Source: Adineta vaga
Taxonomy: Eukaryota; Rotifera
Assembly (NCBI GenBank): GCA_021613535.1
Contig: CP075492.1
Location: 19,158,001 to 19,222,000, forward strand
Length of the DNA stretch: 64,000 nt
Reading direction: 5' to 3'
Below are positions 10,273 to 22,645 of this stretch, piece after piece; position 1 is the stretch's first letter; each line of letters starts with the position of its first letter. The notes beneath the pieces were generated by a model. The model ran no database searches, was not told where the DNA came from, and saw nothing but the letters and a program-made list of their open reading frames with translations. Position numbers and translations under genes: made by a program.

Positions 10273-13200
10273 ATGTGGTTGAACGTCAGGCAACAATTTA
10301 GAGTTGTGTTTTTCATATCCGTTCTATGCAACACATGTACTACCTCTCGTCTAATGTACGACACAAATGGTTACAAGAGCACATTCGATTGTTTACATGT
10401 TGTACATATTAAAAATTATGAATTTGTGAATGCTATTAATGTCGATTTTACGGTAGCCTTTGAGATAGTGCGATATTGTCGTCGATTGGCAGAAAAAACT
10501 ATTGGCCGGTTGTTTAATGATAATAAAACTACCGCTAATGGTCGACATTTAACATTCAATCAATTGCGTGAAATGAATATTTCAAGTAATCAATTACTTG
10601 ACTGGTATGTACCATTGGATACCATTGAAGAGTATGTATCAAACAAGGAAACAGGCTTCGTTTTCATTTGTTCTAATCTTTGGTTCGGATCACAATGTCA
10701 ATATACGTTCGACTCAAATGCACACTTTACAAAGCTTGTCAAAGAACGACAAACGAAGAAACAACAACCGATTAACGATGTCTCATCTATCACAAATGGT
10801 ACATGTTATATTATGCACTATGAAGAATGTAAATCTGTCATTTGTTTGGACTGGCGTGAAATATGTGATGGTTAGTAAATACATTCTGAGATCTATCCGA
10901 ATTCCACAAATTACGAGAAAACTACACTAGTACGAGTACATAGAAATCAATTATCGTATTATAGGAGTATAGCTTGCATTTAATTCTTTAATTCTCACTC
11001 ATATTCTCAGTAAAAAAGCGAATTTGCTCTTTTTTGACTTCAGGTAAAATCGACTGTAGCAATGGATTCGATGAGTATTATTGTCATGAACTTGAAATGA
11101 ATGAATGTGATCCGAAAACTGAATATCGTTGTTCCAATGCACAATGTATCGATCAAGAACTCTGTGGAAACTATGAGTCTGAATGTTTGGATGCATCTGA
11201 TGAGGTCACGTTAACATTTAAAGATTGTAAAGTATTCGATTATTTGATGGGCTGTGAAAATCATGCATGCACTTCATTATTGTTTTCGTGTGGCGATGGT
11301 CATTGTTATGATGGACCGAATGTTCAACATGATGATCGATGTATAACTGAACGAGATCGTCTCTATTTTAACCAAATGCCACCATCAACACTCATATTAT
11401 ATTCACATATACATTTGATTTATAATGATACTAAACCAGAAGCAATCTGTTTTAATCAGACATTATGTCCATATCTTGTCATTGAGAACAAAATGGCAAT
11501 GACTCAAACACATAATAGTTTAACATGCCGATTATTCGATACATTTACTAATGAAACATATGTTAAGTTCGACGATATGCTGAAAGACGTCAAACGCTTC
11601 ATACGCTCATGCTCACTGCTACCACAAGATAGTCAAATAAATCAATGTTCATTATTTCAATGCGATGATCAAAGTAAATGTTTATCCTATCATCGACTAT
11701 CGGATGGTACTAGTGATTGTGCGAATGAAGAAGATGAACGTCATCTTAATACATGTTCATTCAACCTTCCTTATCGATTCAAATGTGATAATGGAACACG
11801 ATGTCTACTTAGACCACTGCTTTTGGATAAGATTGTAAGTAAACTTGAAACATTCTTAACACGTAAACATAACATATTTTTAGTCTCAGTGCTTTGACAA
11901 GACTGATGAACGTATGGAACATCTGACCGTATGTCAAGACTCTTTTAGCGACCCATGTCGTATTCATCGAGGAAAGTCAGCTCGTTTTAACCTAACTTTT
12001 TCTGAGCTTTGCAATGGCGTTGTTGAACGAATTTCTCATATGTCAAACGATACAGATGAATCACACTGTACCGACAGCGGATGGCCTTGTTCTACGCATT
12101 ATACCGATTGTAATTGGATATGGAATTGTCCAGATGGAAGTGATGAACTAAACAGCTGTGACTTTACTACTCTCAGTGCTCTTCACTGTAATAATTCGAA
12201 GCATTTTTGCTTGAGTATTCATAATGGTCATCCAATATGTTTACCAAAAATGCAAGCTGCTGATGGCATCGTCGATTGTGTTGGTGCCATTGATGAACAA
12301 GAATTTTGTCGAATGAAATATCCAAACAAGGATATTCGTTGGTTTCGATGTCAGAATTCAGATATTTGTATTCAACGCCAACAAATATGTAATTGCCATC
12401 GAGATTGTCCCTACAATGATGATGAAACAATTGCATGCATTTGGCTCAATAATGATCGACAGACTTTGTGTGATTCTGAACAATTTCGATGCCGAGATGG
12501 TCGATATATAAATAACAGTAAATAGTTTATCATGTCTAAATTTCTCAAAAAGAAAAAGCATCAAAGTTTGTGTCAAGTTCTCGTTCAAAAATTTTCATAT
12601 AGCCATCTATTTGATATGAGAAGTAAAAGAAATACATGTATAGGAGCAGTAGCGTAACATCATCTGAGAAATGAGATGCTCCATCATAGATTGTTAATTT
12701 TCTTAAATCATGTTGATCAAAATAGATCCTTTAGCAAATTAAACATCTTTTTTAATCAAATGATTGATACCTTGATTGATATAGATCAATGTGACGTTAC
12801 TACGATGTGCTTAGAAGGTGAAGATCATCTCTTTTGTGAATTCACCAATGAGCAAAATGTACCATTCTTTGATACATATATATTTCCTGAGTATCCAAGC
12901 CCAAAAGTTAACCATGTGCTAGATTATCGCGATTCAGAACAACAACCAGCAACATTGACCAATATCGTCTTATGGCAGTGTAATTCTGGTATGTATGTTC
13001 GTTCAACCATTCATCCACCTGGCTTTTTTTGTCTCTGTCCTAATTATTATTATGGTGATCGTTGCCAATTTCAACGAAAACGAATTTCTCTTATACTTTA
13101 CCTTCGCATAGGAAATTTCGTTGATAATCAAATTCCAATATTCAAATTTGTCGTTTTATTAGTGCGACATAATACTACATCGCCTATTATATCTCATGAA

Positions 13201-15345
13201 CAATTTATTTACACACCACAACAACATTGTTTGCCACAATATATGATAGAATTACTCTATCCAATTGATGATTCATCGTTATCATTTGTTAATCATACTA
13301 TATATATTCATGCATTCATTGTAACAACACTAAAACATTTTGTTTCTTGGCATTTTCCTCTCTCATTTGAATTCTTACCTGTTCGTCGTATAGCAAAACA
13401 ACTTCTTGTGACAAACATATCGAGTATGATTACTGAATCAATGTTGACAACAACAACAATTTATCCTAACTGTACAACTTGTTCGAGTAATTCTCTATGT
13501 CTTGGATATGATATTGATCTTGATCGAGAAATTTGTGTTTGTCCTTTAAATCGTACTGGCCGTCGCTGTCTCATTGTTTTCGATCCATGTACGAAAAATA
13601 ATTGTAATGGACATGGAGAATGTATACCACTTGATATACGTCATGATCCAGTAGGTCAATTCATGTGCTTATGTGATGAGGAATGGTTTGGTAAACAATG
13701 TGAAAAAGTGAAACCACGGATTTATATTTCATTCTCTCGAGATATTAGTATTCCATCATCAAATATCGCTTTTATTCATATTATGGAAATGGGTACAGTA
13801 ATTGAACCTCGTCCTTTTACATACTTTCGTCGACTTCATCGAGATAAATTTGATTTTACTTTCTTTGTGGATAACATATTAAGAGTACCCAAACTTGTTT
13901 TCATTCAACTGTACGAACATCAATATCAATTTGATTATTATCTTTTACTGTTACATAAAAATACTGCAATACCATTTTTACTTGAAACCAGTACCGAAAT
14001 TCGGTCTTCTCATCGATGCCATTCAATCCACGAACTATTCAATCAAACTATACTTGCTCAGTTACCTCTACATCGAGTAAAGAATTATCAACGTCCATGT
14101 CTCAACCAACAATCAAAATGTTTCTACGATGATAAACTCATGTGCTTATGCGATGAAACCAATCATGCTATTTGTTTTAATTTTGAGACAACACCTCGTG
14201 GATGTTTATGGAATAAATGTCATGGTCGTGGTATGTGTGTACAAGATGATGAAACATGTCCAACTGTTGCAGTATGTATTTGTGAACCATGTAGTTATGG
14301 ATCGGTTTGTCAATTTTCAAGAGCTGGTTATAGTTTATCACTCGATGCGATCATTGGTTCACATATTCGATTGAATGCAATGAATATTTTTCAGCAGAGT
14401 ACAACGATTAAAATAACTGTTCTAGTTCTTTGCATATTGATTGCCTTTGGTTTTATTTTCAGTACGTTGGCTACTGGTACATTTACTCAGAAGAAGACAC
14501 GCGAATCTGGATGTGGATTTTACTTGTTTGTCTCATCCATTACCGGGTTATTAACTATGATAGTACTCATGTGCAAAATAATCATAGTCTTAAACCCCAA
14601 ACAAACCAATATTGGTTGTTCTCTTATTGAATTTTTACTTAAATGGTGGCCGACAAGTTGTGAATGGCTAAATGCATGCGTGGCTATGGATCGGACACAA
14701 GCTGTTAGTTATCCAACCAAATACACTCGTGCAATAAGTGAACGTCGTGCTAAATGGATTGTCGGATGTGTACTCACATTTCTTGCACTTATCTCATCTC
14801 CAGAATTGATCTTTCGCCGCATTGTTATCGATACACATGATGAACGAGCTTGGTGTGTTCTTACATTAAATGCAGATCGACAAGTTATTCTTGTCCTATA
14901 TTCAATTTCGAATGTTCTCTTCTTCGTATTACCATTGATCATTAATTTTGCTAGTAGTATCATTATTATTCAGAAAACAACGGCTTTAAAAAACCAGATA
15001 AAGAAAAACAAAACCACTGCATCAAATCAAAGCAAAAGTACACGACTGAAACTGCGAATGGACATGATTAAAAAATCAATCAACCAACATAAGCATATAC
15101 TAATTGCACCGATTGTACTTGGTTGTCTTGCTGTACCTCGACTTGTTCTAAGTTTTATATTTATATGTCAAAAACTTGATCGACAACCGTACATTAGTCT
15201 AATTGGCTATTGTATTGCCTTTCTACCTTGTATGGCTATTGTTTTCGTATTTATTCTGCCATCAGAAGTATTTCGAAAAGGAATGTATCACTTTATGAAA
15301 AGTATTATGCCACAACGCATTCGTCGATTATTTATTACTTGCTGA
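10273..15345 (+). CDS. LDLa/EGF ectodomain seven-TM receptor
   Basis: Exons are 10273-10870, 11044-11834, 11884-12517 and 12785-15345; phases agree and give about 1527 residues. There is an N-terminal signal peptide (VRQQFRVVFFISVLC), then several LDL-receptor class A modules (CSNAQCIDQELC, CDGxxDC, GSDELNSC). EGF-like modules follow, such as CTKNNCNGHGECIP and CLWNKCHGRGMCVQ. The last ~330 residues form a 7TM domain starting IKITVLVLCILIAFGFIF. TM3 ends ACVAMDRTQAV, which keeps a DR pair, and a basic tail follows TM7. LDLa plus 7TM recalls snail GRL101-type receptors, but EGF modules replace LRRs here. The 267-nt third intron could hide a small exon. Ligand unknown. Confidence 0.8.
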
Positions 15346-15460
15346 TATTCAATCAAAATCTTCGTTATTGTCTGTATTTGCTTTTACATCTATGTTGTCT
15401 TACATGCTTCATTTTTGAAATCATAACAAAAATAAATTATCCTGATTGAATACAATGAAT

Positions 15461-15496
15461 ATGGGCGTGGAATGAAGAGGCTATCCTCACCCACAC
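15461..15496. repeat. Degenerate telomere-like hairpin
   Basis: GGGCGTGGAATGAAGAG is opposed by CTCACCCACAC a few bases on. It keeps the layout and spacer type of the better hairpins (compare 19720-19772) but with mismatches. Confidence 0.35.
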
Positions 15497-15680
15497 TGTA
15501 CGTACCGTACTCCATATTTTAGTAATGATGAATACTCATAGCAGCATTATTAACGATATGCTATTCCATTTATATCGATACTACCGTCCAACGCAGCTTT
15601 CTCTAGAGTATTCATATAGTTCTGAATAGAATCTTCTTAAATCTTTTATGATCATCTAATAAATAATGGCAAATTCTCTA

Positions 15681-15735
15681 AGGGTGTGGGTGTGGGTGTG
15701 GGTAATACTCGTCTCTTTAGCCACACCCACACCCT
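15681..15735. repeat. Telomere-like hairpin element 2
   Basis: The left arm is AGGGTGTGGGTGTGGGTGTG plus GGT, about four TGTGGG units. The right arm is CCACACCCACACCCT. The spacer is about 16 nt. It lies between the 3' ends of two converging genes (receptor ending at 15345, dynein-like gene ending at 15837). Ends are flanked by TA rather than TTGA/TCAA. Confidence 0.8.
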
Positions 15736-15836
15736 ATGTGACATTAAGAAAAAATCTTTACTCGTCCATCTCTGATAAAAATGAATCTTTAAATGGCTTC
15801 GCTTTTTTTCTTTCTTTATATCGAATTTTCTCATGA

Positions 15837-16757
15837 TTAAACGTTTTCTTTAAAAATTCCGATAATCCAATCTAATTTTGTTTCTTTAACTTGTAAATAT
15901 TCGATAGGATAAATTGTATGTGAATATTGATATTGATTTTTATCGATAATTTCAACATTCCAATGTTTTCCATAAGATTCATTAAGCCAATTTTTCATAT
16001 CTTTACTAATATATTCCATTTTCAATGGTCCATGTGTATCAATTAACATACTAATTGTATTCAAAATGTTTATTCTCATTGAATCTGTAATTCCTTTTGA
16101 TTGTTTTTCAACTTCCCATCTTGATAATTTCATTGATTTTGCAGATGATCTTTCTAAGATAAAACATTAATTTATCTTCAAATATTGGAGAAAAAAAAAG
16201 ATTTTACCTGGAAAAATAACAGTTCGTTTTGAATGAACTGTTCCATGATTTTCTATTGGAATTGTAATAAGATTCTCATCAATTATCAAAGGATTAATAA
16301 TTGAATGAAAATGTTGGAGTTCAGAAATATCTTTTTCAATAAATTGAATTGATTCTTTCATTGAATCAATTTCTTCTTTTGTTGCTTCTTGTTCTTGAAT
16401 TAATTTATTAAAATTTATTTTCATTTCATTGAATTCTTTTTTCTGTTTTCCTCTTTTCATTTGAATAAATTCTTGATATTGTTCATATTTTCTTTGATAA
16501 AATTGTTCAACTGTCTGATGAGCATTTTCACGCCATTGATTCAAATCATTAAAACAAGATACTTCAAATTCAATATTATTATTAAATTGATCTGAAAGAG
16601 AATTAATTTGATCAGTTAATAAAGGTATTTGTGAATTAATTAAATTTTCGTGTTCATTTAAATGATTAAGACATAAATATTGTTGACAACAAAGACACAT
16701 TGCCCGACATGAACGTTTACATTCATTGATTTGACAAGATCGTATTGAAGATGCCAT
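15837..16757 (-). CDS. B-box-like/coiled-coil protein with C-terminal dynein light chain-like domain
   Basis: Exons 16757-16208 and 16153-15837 are joined over a 54-nt GTAAAA...TTAG intron; 288 residues. Residues ~7-35 carry Cys and His pairs (CQINECKRSCRAMCLCCQQY then CLNHLNEH), a B-box-like zinc site. Residues ~40-150 are a Glu/Gln/Lys-rich coiled coil. The second exon encodes a ~95-residue domain with KDMKNWLNESYGKHWNVEI and a final hydrophobic strand (LDWIIGIFKENV). This follows the DLC8 (LC8) pattern, in which a K-x-x-DKKYxPxWHCIV-like helix-strand precedes the last strands. LC8 proteins dimerise and dock short peptides. Fusion to a B-box is unusual. The neighbour at 17090-17383 is a tandem copy of the LC8-like part alone. 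Confidence 0.7.
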
Positions 16758-17089
16758 GTCGTTTGTATTAAGAAAAAGATTTTATGTATTGACTTATGTT
16801 ATCTAAAAATGAAACTGATCTTTTGTGAAAATATCAACGTGATAGCATTATAAAAACATAAGACAAGTATAGAATCATTTATTTTATTTTAAAAAATCTT
16901 TAATTTTCTCTTTTCAAATGCACAATAAACATTAACCAGTGATATTTCTTTGATTTTTCAGTTACAATGTAAATAAATAATGTTGTTTGTTTCATTATTT
17001 GAATCATTCACATTTTCGCTCCTAAGATTAAATTATTGTTAATGTTTTTATGTTTCATATGCAATTGGTATAGAAAATCATAACTTACC

Positions 17090-17383
17090 TTATGAGGCCG
17101 TTTGTTGAAACAAGATTATAGTCCAACCTAAGTCGACTTCTTTGATTTCAAAATATTTCTCTTCGTAGTGATTGCTATAGTTTTCCCATTCGCCAGATTT
17201 ACCAATTATCACACACCAATACTTTCCATAAGTCTGCTCAAGCCAATTTTTTACTTCTTTACAAGTTTCATACATCTTTGATGATCCATGTATATCAATC
17301 GCCGTTCGTAATATACTTAAAATATTTATTTTCATATTATTCGTGATTCCTGGATATTGTTGGACAACTTCCCATTTTGACAT
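17090..17383 (-). CDS. Dynein light chain-like domain protein, tandem paralogue
   Basis: A 97-residue single-exon ORF starts MSKWEVVQQYPGITNNMKIN and parallels the last exon of 15837-16757 (SRWEVEKQSKGITDSMRINI). It keeps KEVKNWLEQTYGKYWCVII and a last strand LGWTIILFQQ. The shared WEV...GIT..M(K/R)INIL extension is absent from ordinary LC8, so both belong to one local subfamily. The stop is followed at once by GGTAAG, which looks like a splice donor, so the gene may once have had a further exon. It could be a standalone gene or the last exon of a duplicated B-box gene whose first exon is gone. Confidence 0.6.
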   Translation of the reverse strand: MSKWEVVQQYPGITNNMKINILSILRTAIDIHGSSKMYETCKEVKNWLEQTYGKYWCVIIGKSGEWENYSNHYEEKYFEIKEVDLGWTIILFQQTAS

Positions 17384-17503
17384 TTTAATAAATTTGAAAA
17401 TAATTTATCTAAAATAATGATAATATAATTCTATTTGATATATAACATCTTGTGATTATCATTCTTTGAAATGAGAATTGAAAAGGAATGATATGAAAAT
17501 GTG

Positions 17504-18197
17504 TTATGGAATATTTCCTTTGACATTTCCTAAGGAATATTCCTATACGTTTTCTATCTTACTATACATATACTTTCTTTTGTTTCACATATGGACTTGT
17601 CCACATAACGCGACACTTCGGCGATTAAGTTTTGAAAAAAGAATTTTTTCGATATCAGTCCTCCGAAATAGTCTTCTCGATACAGTTTTCAACGCTGATT
17701 ACAAATCTGACATTCATTTTGGCAGGGCAAAATCTTTTTATGTAAAAACTCGGGTTTTAAACTTCTCAAAACTGTACTTTGAACGTCCTAAGCAGAAAAT
17801 TTTTACAAAATGTGCTAGTAAACATACCATTCGATAGAGAATTTCATTCTCTACAAAATGACGTATTTGGTTTGTAGGTTTCTAGACAAAAGTAACTTTT
17901 GGCGTCCTGTAGACTTTTCAACTTACTTCTCTGAATACGAACTTCTGGAGAAGTGCACCAGTCCCGTTCTTGGATAGAATGCTCAAGAATATCGAGGGAA
18001 CTAACACTTTAAAAAATCAAATCATTCTGAATATGCTAAGTGCCTTAAAAACGATCAACAAAAAACCGTGTCACAACGTTACGTTTGGACAAACCCATAT
18101 ATAAGATGACGTCATATATATATATATATATACGAATAGTAAGAATGAAAACGTAGAGAATTAGCCGTTATGAAATGTCGAAGGAAATATTCCATAA
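17504..18197. mobile_element. Inverted-repeat (MITE-like) element
   Basis: Ends TTATGGAATATTTCCTTTGA at 17504 and the reverse complement at 18170-18197 match over ~26 bp. A second inner pair of inverted blocks (around 17588 and 18062-18105, sharing GTCCA...AACG...GACAC) shows that the inverted repeats extend inwards. A (TA)n run lies at 18115-18131. No transposase is encoded, and a 119-codon ORF inside has no protein-like features. I see no clear target duplication, so the superfamily is unassigned. Confidence 0.6.
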
Positions 18198-19719
18198 TAA
18201 AATTTAAGATTATTATCGATGATTGGACCAACAATTTATACAAATGTTTATCGAAAGTCAAAAGAAAATGATATCTAACGTATTTTTATCGTTAATTTGT
18301 TTAATTTATTCAAAATCTTAGGAAATATTTCAAACGAAATGAAAAATAAAAAGATGATATAGCTTTGTCGTTATTGATCTAAAAGAAACATTAGAAATTA
18401 TTTTATATAAGACTAGCAGGGGGTACTGGCTGCAAATTAAGAAATATTTTTAATAAAACATAGCAGAAACTGAAAAACGATAGGAAATACATGTATAAAT
18501 ACCTTTAAATTTAAAGCCCTATTAGATTTGTTTGCTTGGTTTTAGTTCTGTGAAAGTTTTCATTAAGATTTATGTGTCTAATCGCGATTCATCGTTAGCA
18601 ATGGAGTCTCATTCATACTTTTATCTTCATCATTTTTCTGTTCTGCAGATCTCTAATTTCAGTGTATCGACACGGTCAACCGTTGTGGAATTTCATTACT
18701 TTTCTCATTTTCCACGGAGGACAGTTTATTGGTATTTTCATGATAGTTTTAACTATGAAACCTAACTTTTTTTATTCAGTAACAAATAAGAACATTGTTT
18801 TCTATATATCGAATAGCTCATTTCTATCTTCTTTTCAACATTTGATTAGAAGTTTCTTTCACTATTTTGACAAACATGAAAAGTTAAAACTTGAAAAAAT
18901 AGTGAAATTTCGTAATTATTCTTTGTAGTAAACTCGTAGGAAATTATACTCTCTGCAACAAATCTTTTTTCTTTATTTTACTGATTTCAAACCTTCCGCA
19001 ACGAAGGAGACTGATGACTGACCGTGCCGATATATCATTGTCATTTTCTCAAGTAGTTTCGAAATTACATAAAATTTAGTGATTGTTAATGTGTCTTTTA
19101 CAACTTACTTTATTATAAGACGAAATAATATAGATTTGATGGGTTGTCGTTTAACTTGTTCACAGTTTTTCTTTATGTGATAAGAAAGAAAAAGCAATGA
19201 ATGATAAATGCGTCGGAGAATATTGTGTTTTTCTCGGTGTCAGCAATCGAATGAAAGTATTACAATAGGATTCTTTTTATAGACTGAATTTTTTCTCTCT
19301 TTTCTTTATTAGTTTTTACCAACCATCGTTTTAATATTTTCAATGAATTATTTTTGTTCTCTTTCTTCGACTAGGTTTTGTTCCCACTCGGAACTCATAC
19401 TTTTTGCTGTGCAATACCGTTTGTATTCATCAAGTATTTTCTTTTCTCTTCTGTATTATTTTTTTTCGCTCGTTTTTTAATCTTTCACATAAACATGAAA
19501 TGCAGAATAAATGCATGTAGCCGTGTTTCATTTTGAAAAGCGTTTAGACTGACAATAAATATTTACAGGTATATAAATGAATTGCAAAATTATTATACCG
19601 TTCGTGGTTCCATATATAAAACTTTAATAACTGTCATTTCTCTTGACTAATCTTTAGAAAGATTTCAAAGTATGCTCTCGCATTTGATCTCAACTACCAC
19701 ACAAAATCACATAACGTAT
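18198..19719. other. Long intergenic stretch, no gene recognised
   Basis: About 1.5 kb. Overlapping short ORFs near 18532-18928 lack start context, domains and a consistent frame. The stretch contains AGCAGGGGGTACTGGCTGCA at 18415-18434, similar to the G-run motif seen at 46074 and 54738. Confidence 0.4.
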
Positions 19720-19772
19720 GAGGGTGTGGGTGTGGATGAAGAGAAGTGTATTACCCACACCCACACCCACCC
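19720..19772. repeat. Telomere-like hairpin element 3
   Basis: The left arm is GAGGGTGTGGGTGTGG, the spacer ATGAAGAGAAGTGTAT, and the right arm TACCCACACCCACACCCACC. One of the best preserved copies, in intergenic DNA. Confidence 0.8.
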
Positions 19773-20095
19773 ATAAAACGGATGTTCCAACGTCATTCAT
19801 TGTAACATATCTGTACTTATTATAGACTGGAAAAATTTGTCGAATATCTTCTAGCTGAACCAATTGCATGGTATTAATATTGTCTCCAGAGAACAAGAAA
19901 AGGCTTTTCAAGTATTACGTGTTTTTAAAATAACTATCAAAAGACGAAAACATGAGGAGAGGCAATTACTTCCATTCACCTCTATGGCGCACCGCCTATG
20001 CATATGTTTTATATTCACAACATCTCTCTCTATCAAGCATTCATAGTCAATTAATCGAAAAATAAAATAAATTATCTAACATCAATACTTTTATT

Positions 20096-20690
20096 TTAAA
20101 TTTGTATGTTATCATCACACATACAAAAAGCAGGACCACCATTCGCAGGAGCAAAAGGATGATAACCAAAATCAATAGCACGATCAATAAGACCATGATG
20201 ATGATTACAACTAGCACCATGACGAATTTTGAAGTTTTTCCAATATGCACCATATCCCCAACGTGACCAATCTTCATTGTTCCAATTGGCTACATTGCGG
20301 ATCCATTGCCAACTGGCTACATCGCCGGTATAACACCAATCACGGCATCTTCCGCATTTGGCGCAAAGACGACCGTTACAATTAGAGGCTGGAAATCTAC
20401 CAGGTAGTGCGAATTCTTCATGGCCTAAAGGAAATTTGCGTTACAAATAACTGAATAGTTTCTTCTCTTTGAAACATGATTATTAATGACAGTTTGAGAA
20501 AAAAAATAATCGGACAGCATGTTTCACAAAGTATTCTGGATTCTCTGCATACAATGTATATAGATTAGTTATAAGAGAAAGTATTTAAGATCTTGATCTT
20601 TTAAATTTGACTCGAACAAAAATTTATCAAATATTTTATGCTACCTTGTGATGTACCCATTGGAACTGATCTAACCGAAATAATGTTACC
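20096..20690 (-). CDS. 3' exons of a Cys/Trp-rich, probably secreted protein (5' end not found)
   Basis: Two exons are supported: 20690-20645, then after a GTAGCATAA...TTTAG intron, 20424-20096. The phases fit (TSQG-HEEFALPGRF). The protein contains RLCAKCGRCRDWCY, a Trp-rich stretch (SWQWIRNVANWNNEDWSRW), HHH, and ends CMCDDNIQI. Paired Cys and the absence of TMs suggest an extracellular protein. An AG acceptor at the 5' side shows that at least one upstream exon is needed. None is evident before the inverted-repeat element at 20794, which may have displaced it. I do not recognise the family. Confidence 0.55.
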
Positions 20691-20793
20691 CTGAATTTAA
20701 ATAAACGCAATCTAAAAATAAAAATAAAAGAGAACATGTGTGATAATGTGGATGTGAAAAATTACGATATTTTGACATGCAAATGAATCTATT

Positions 20794-21712
20794 AGAGACA
20801 ATGCACGATAGCCACCACACATCGTACTCAATTGATATCTCAGATTTCAATGAAATTTTGCTATAGTACGTAGGCCTACGTTAGATATGAAAACGTTACA
20901 AATTTCAGTTCTTAACGAAATTTAAAGCCATGAAACTTGCTTGTAGCACTAAAAATACTGATCAAAGACCGTCAATTGAATGTTCAACTTGCATAGTTGC
21001 TTCATATGTTTTTGACCAAAGAAATTGCTTTTATTTATTCCATACTTATTAGAATTTCATACTATTATCTATAACAATTAGGCTTTCTTTGATAGAGCTG
21101 TTTTTATTCTCAGTCAAAGTCCGTTTGGATTTTATTTAATATATGAAGATGTTCGACTTCGTTTTATCCAGAAATTATACCATGGTTTCTCAAAAGACAG
21201 AGAAGAAATAAATCCATTTTTCTGTTAATTACATTCATATTGATATTTGTAGATGAATATATCATATCATTGACAAAACGCCCTCATCCAAAAGTCGCCC
21301 GTTAAAGAGTTAATTCGCTCATAATCGATAAAAAATACATCTTCAAGATAGGTAGGTCATGTATGGTCTATGACATCTACCTATATTCTATATCACGACT
21401 AATCGAAACTTTGAGCGAATTAGTATCCAGGGCATCAGTGATAGTACAACACTCTGCAAGTTTCATGGCTTTAAACCTCATGTTTACGAAATGGTAGAAT
21501 CAACAATGCATATGACCAGCATCGATGATAATCATTTTTGACATAGTATGGTGCCATTATTGCGAATGCAATATCTCCCGAATAGAAGCGTTTTAAGAAC
21601 TGAACTTTGTAACGTTTTCATATCTCACTTAGGCCTACATACTAGCGAAATGTCATTGAAATCTGAGATATCAATTGAACACGATGTATGGTGGCTTTCG
21701 TGCATTGTCTCT
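20794..21712. mobile_element. ~0.9-kb inverted-repeat DNA element, no transposase
   Basis: The left end AGAGACAATGCACGATAGCC and the reverse complement of the right end (AGAGACAATGCACGAAAGCC) start arms that stay alignable for ~120 bp. They share AATTGATATCTCAGATTTCA and GATATGAAAACGTTACAAA. More inner pairs follow, including TTTAAAGCCATGAAACTTGC near 20925 and 21465. The middle (21333-21410) holds a shorter palindrome (AGATAGGTAGGTCATG...CATCTACCTAT). No coding potential. The ends resemble hAT-type CAGAGA termini, but I see no matching 8-bp target duplication. An old MITE-like or foldback element. Confidence 0.65.
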
Positions 21713-22104
21713 GTTTATGACTATAACTCAGTACAAAAATGAAGTAGAAAAATAATTCAAATACTGTCGATCGCGAAAACAAGTATAATTAACTAATAAT
21801 TACTAATCACAATCTTCTCATGGTTTTTATTTTTTTATTCTATTCTTTATGTGATTCCAGTCAGTTTTGTTGTGTATTTACTTTTGAAAAAGCTAATGGG
21901 TTTTTTCCAACTTACCTTTGTTTATATGAATGAATAAAATATGATGTTTTCATTATGTATCACGAGTTTGTTTTGCACAAACACGTTGCTAATAACGTTT
22001 ATTTTTCAAGGCTCTTTCTCTTTTTTCCTTGTTTCTTGATTACTTGTTTAATATCAGTTATATTATAAAAAGACTTGCCATCTAATCATACCTGAATCTA
22101 TGTA

Positions 22105-22625
22105 CAGGGTGTGTAAAAATGTTTTTCCAGGGGGTAACTCTACGCTAACAAACAGTTCAACGTAGATCTGATTGAGAGCAATTGTTTGCATCAAAAAAAT
22201 TTATTTTTCAAAACTTCTTGTTAAAATTAATAATTAGTGTGACAGCCGTTGGCATTCCTCACCGCCAAAAGACGGACCGGAGACGAACATAAGAGATTTT
22301 CGAATAGTCCAACGTTTGATTCCATATTAGTCAGAACAGCTATGAGATACTTTTCTGATGTCTCTTGCTTATAACGATTCTCGACAGTTTCCAACAATAA
22401 TTTTCCCTCAACTTGATCTTTAATTTTTGTTCCAATGTGTTCAGCGGCATTCAGATCAGGTGAATTGCCATGTCATATGTTATTACCCCCAAAAAGTTCT
22501 ATCGTTCTCTTTAAGCAAATGTTCTGTCATATATGCACGCATGTATCAGGCTTTGTCATGGACAAATATCACTTGATCAAGATCGATTACATTTTCTTCG
22601 TTCTTGAGGGTATGGGTGAAGAGGT
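22105..22625 (-). mobile_element. Tc1/mariner-type transposon remnant with decayed transposase
   Basis: CAGGGTGTGTAAAAATG preceded by TA at 22103-22104 looks like a mariner-class terminal repeat. On the minus strand a degenerate translation reads FVHDKA*YMRAYMTEHLL, then after frame breaks GNSPDLNAAEHIGTKIKDQV. This is the DDE-domain block around the conserved PDLNxxE. It continues to a C-terminus LLAVRNANGCHTNY and a stop near 22236. Stops and shifts make it inactive. The 5' half and the second terminal repeat are not identifiable. Confidence 0.75.
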
Positions 22626-22645
22626 ACACTCACATCGTCAATACT
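22604..22645. repeat. Degenerate telomere-like hairpin
   Basis: TTGAGGGTATGGGTG is followed by a weak right arm (TACACTCACA). It keeps the TTGAGGGT start only, so it is a low-quality member. It overlaps or abuts the transposon remnant. Confidence 0.4.

Noticed and set aside
15661-15740. Hairpin tracts as true chromosome ends
   Set aside because: Unique sequence continues on both sides, the tracts are only 2-4 units long and they occur as inverted pairs, so they are interstitial.
17478-17837. 119-codon ORF on the plus strand
   Set aside because: It lies inside an inverted-repeat element, and has no domain or gene-like composition.
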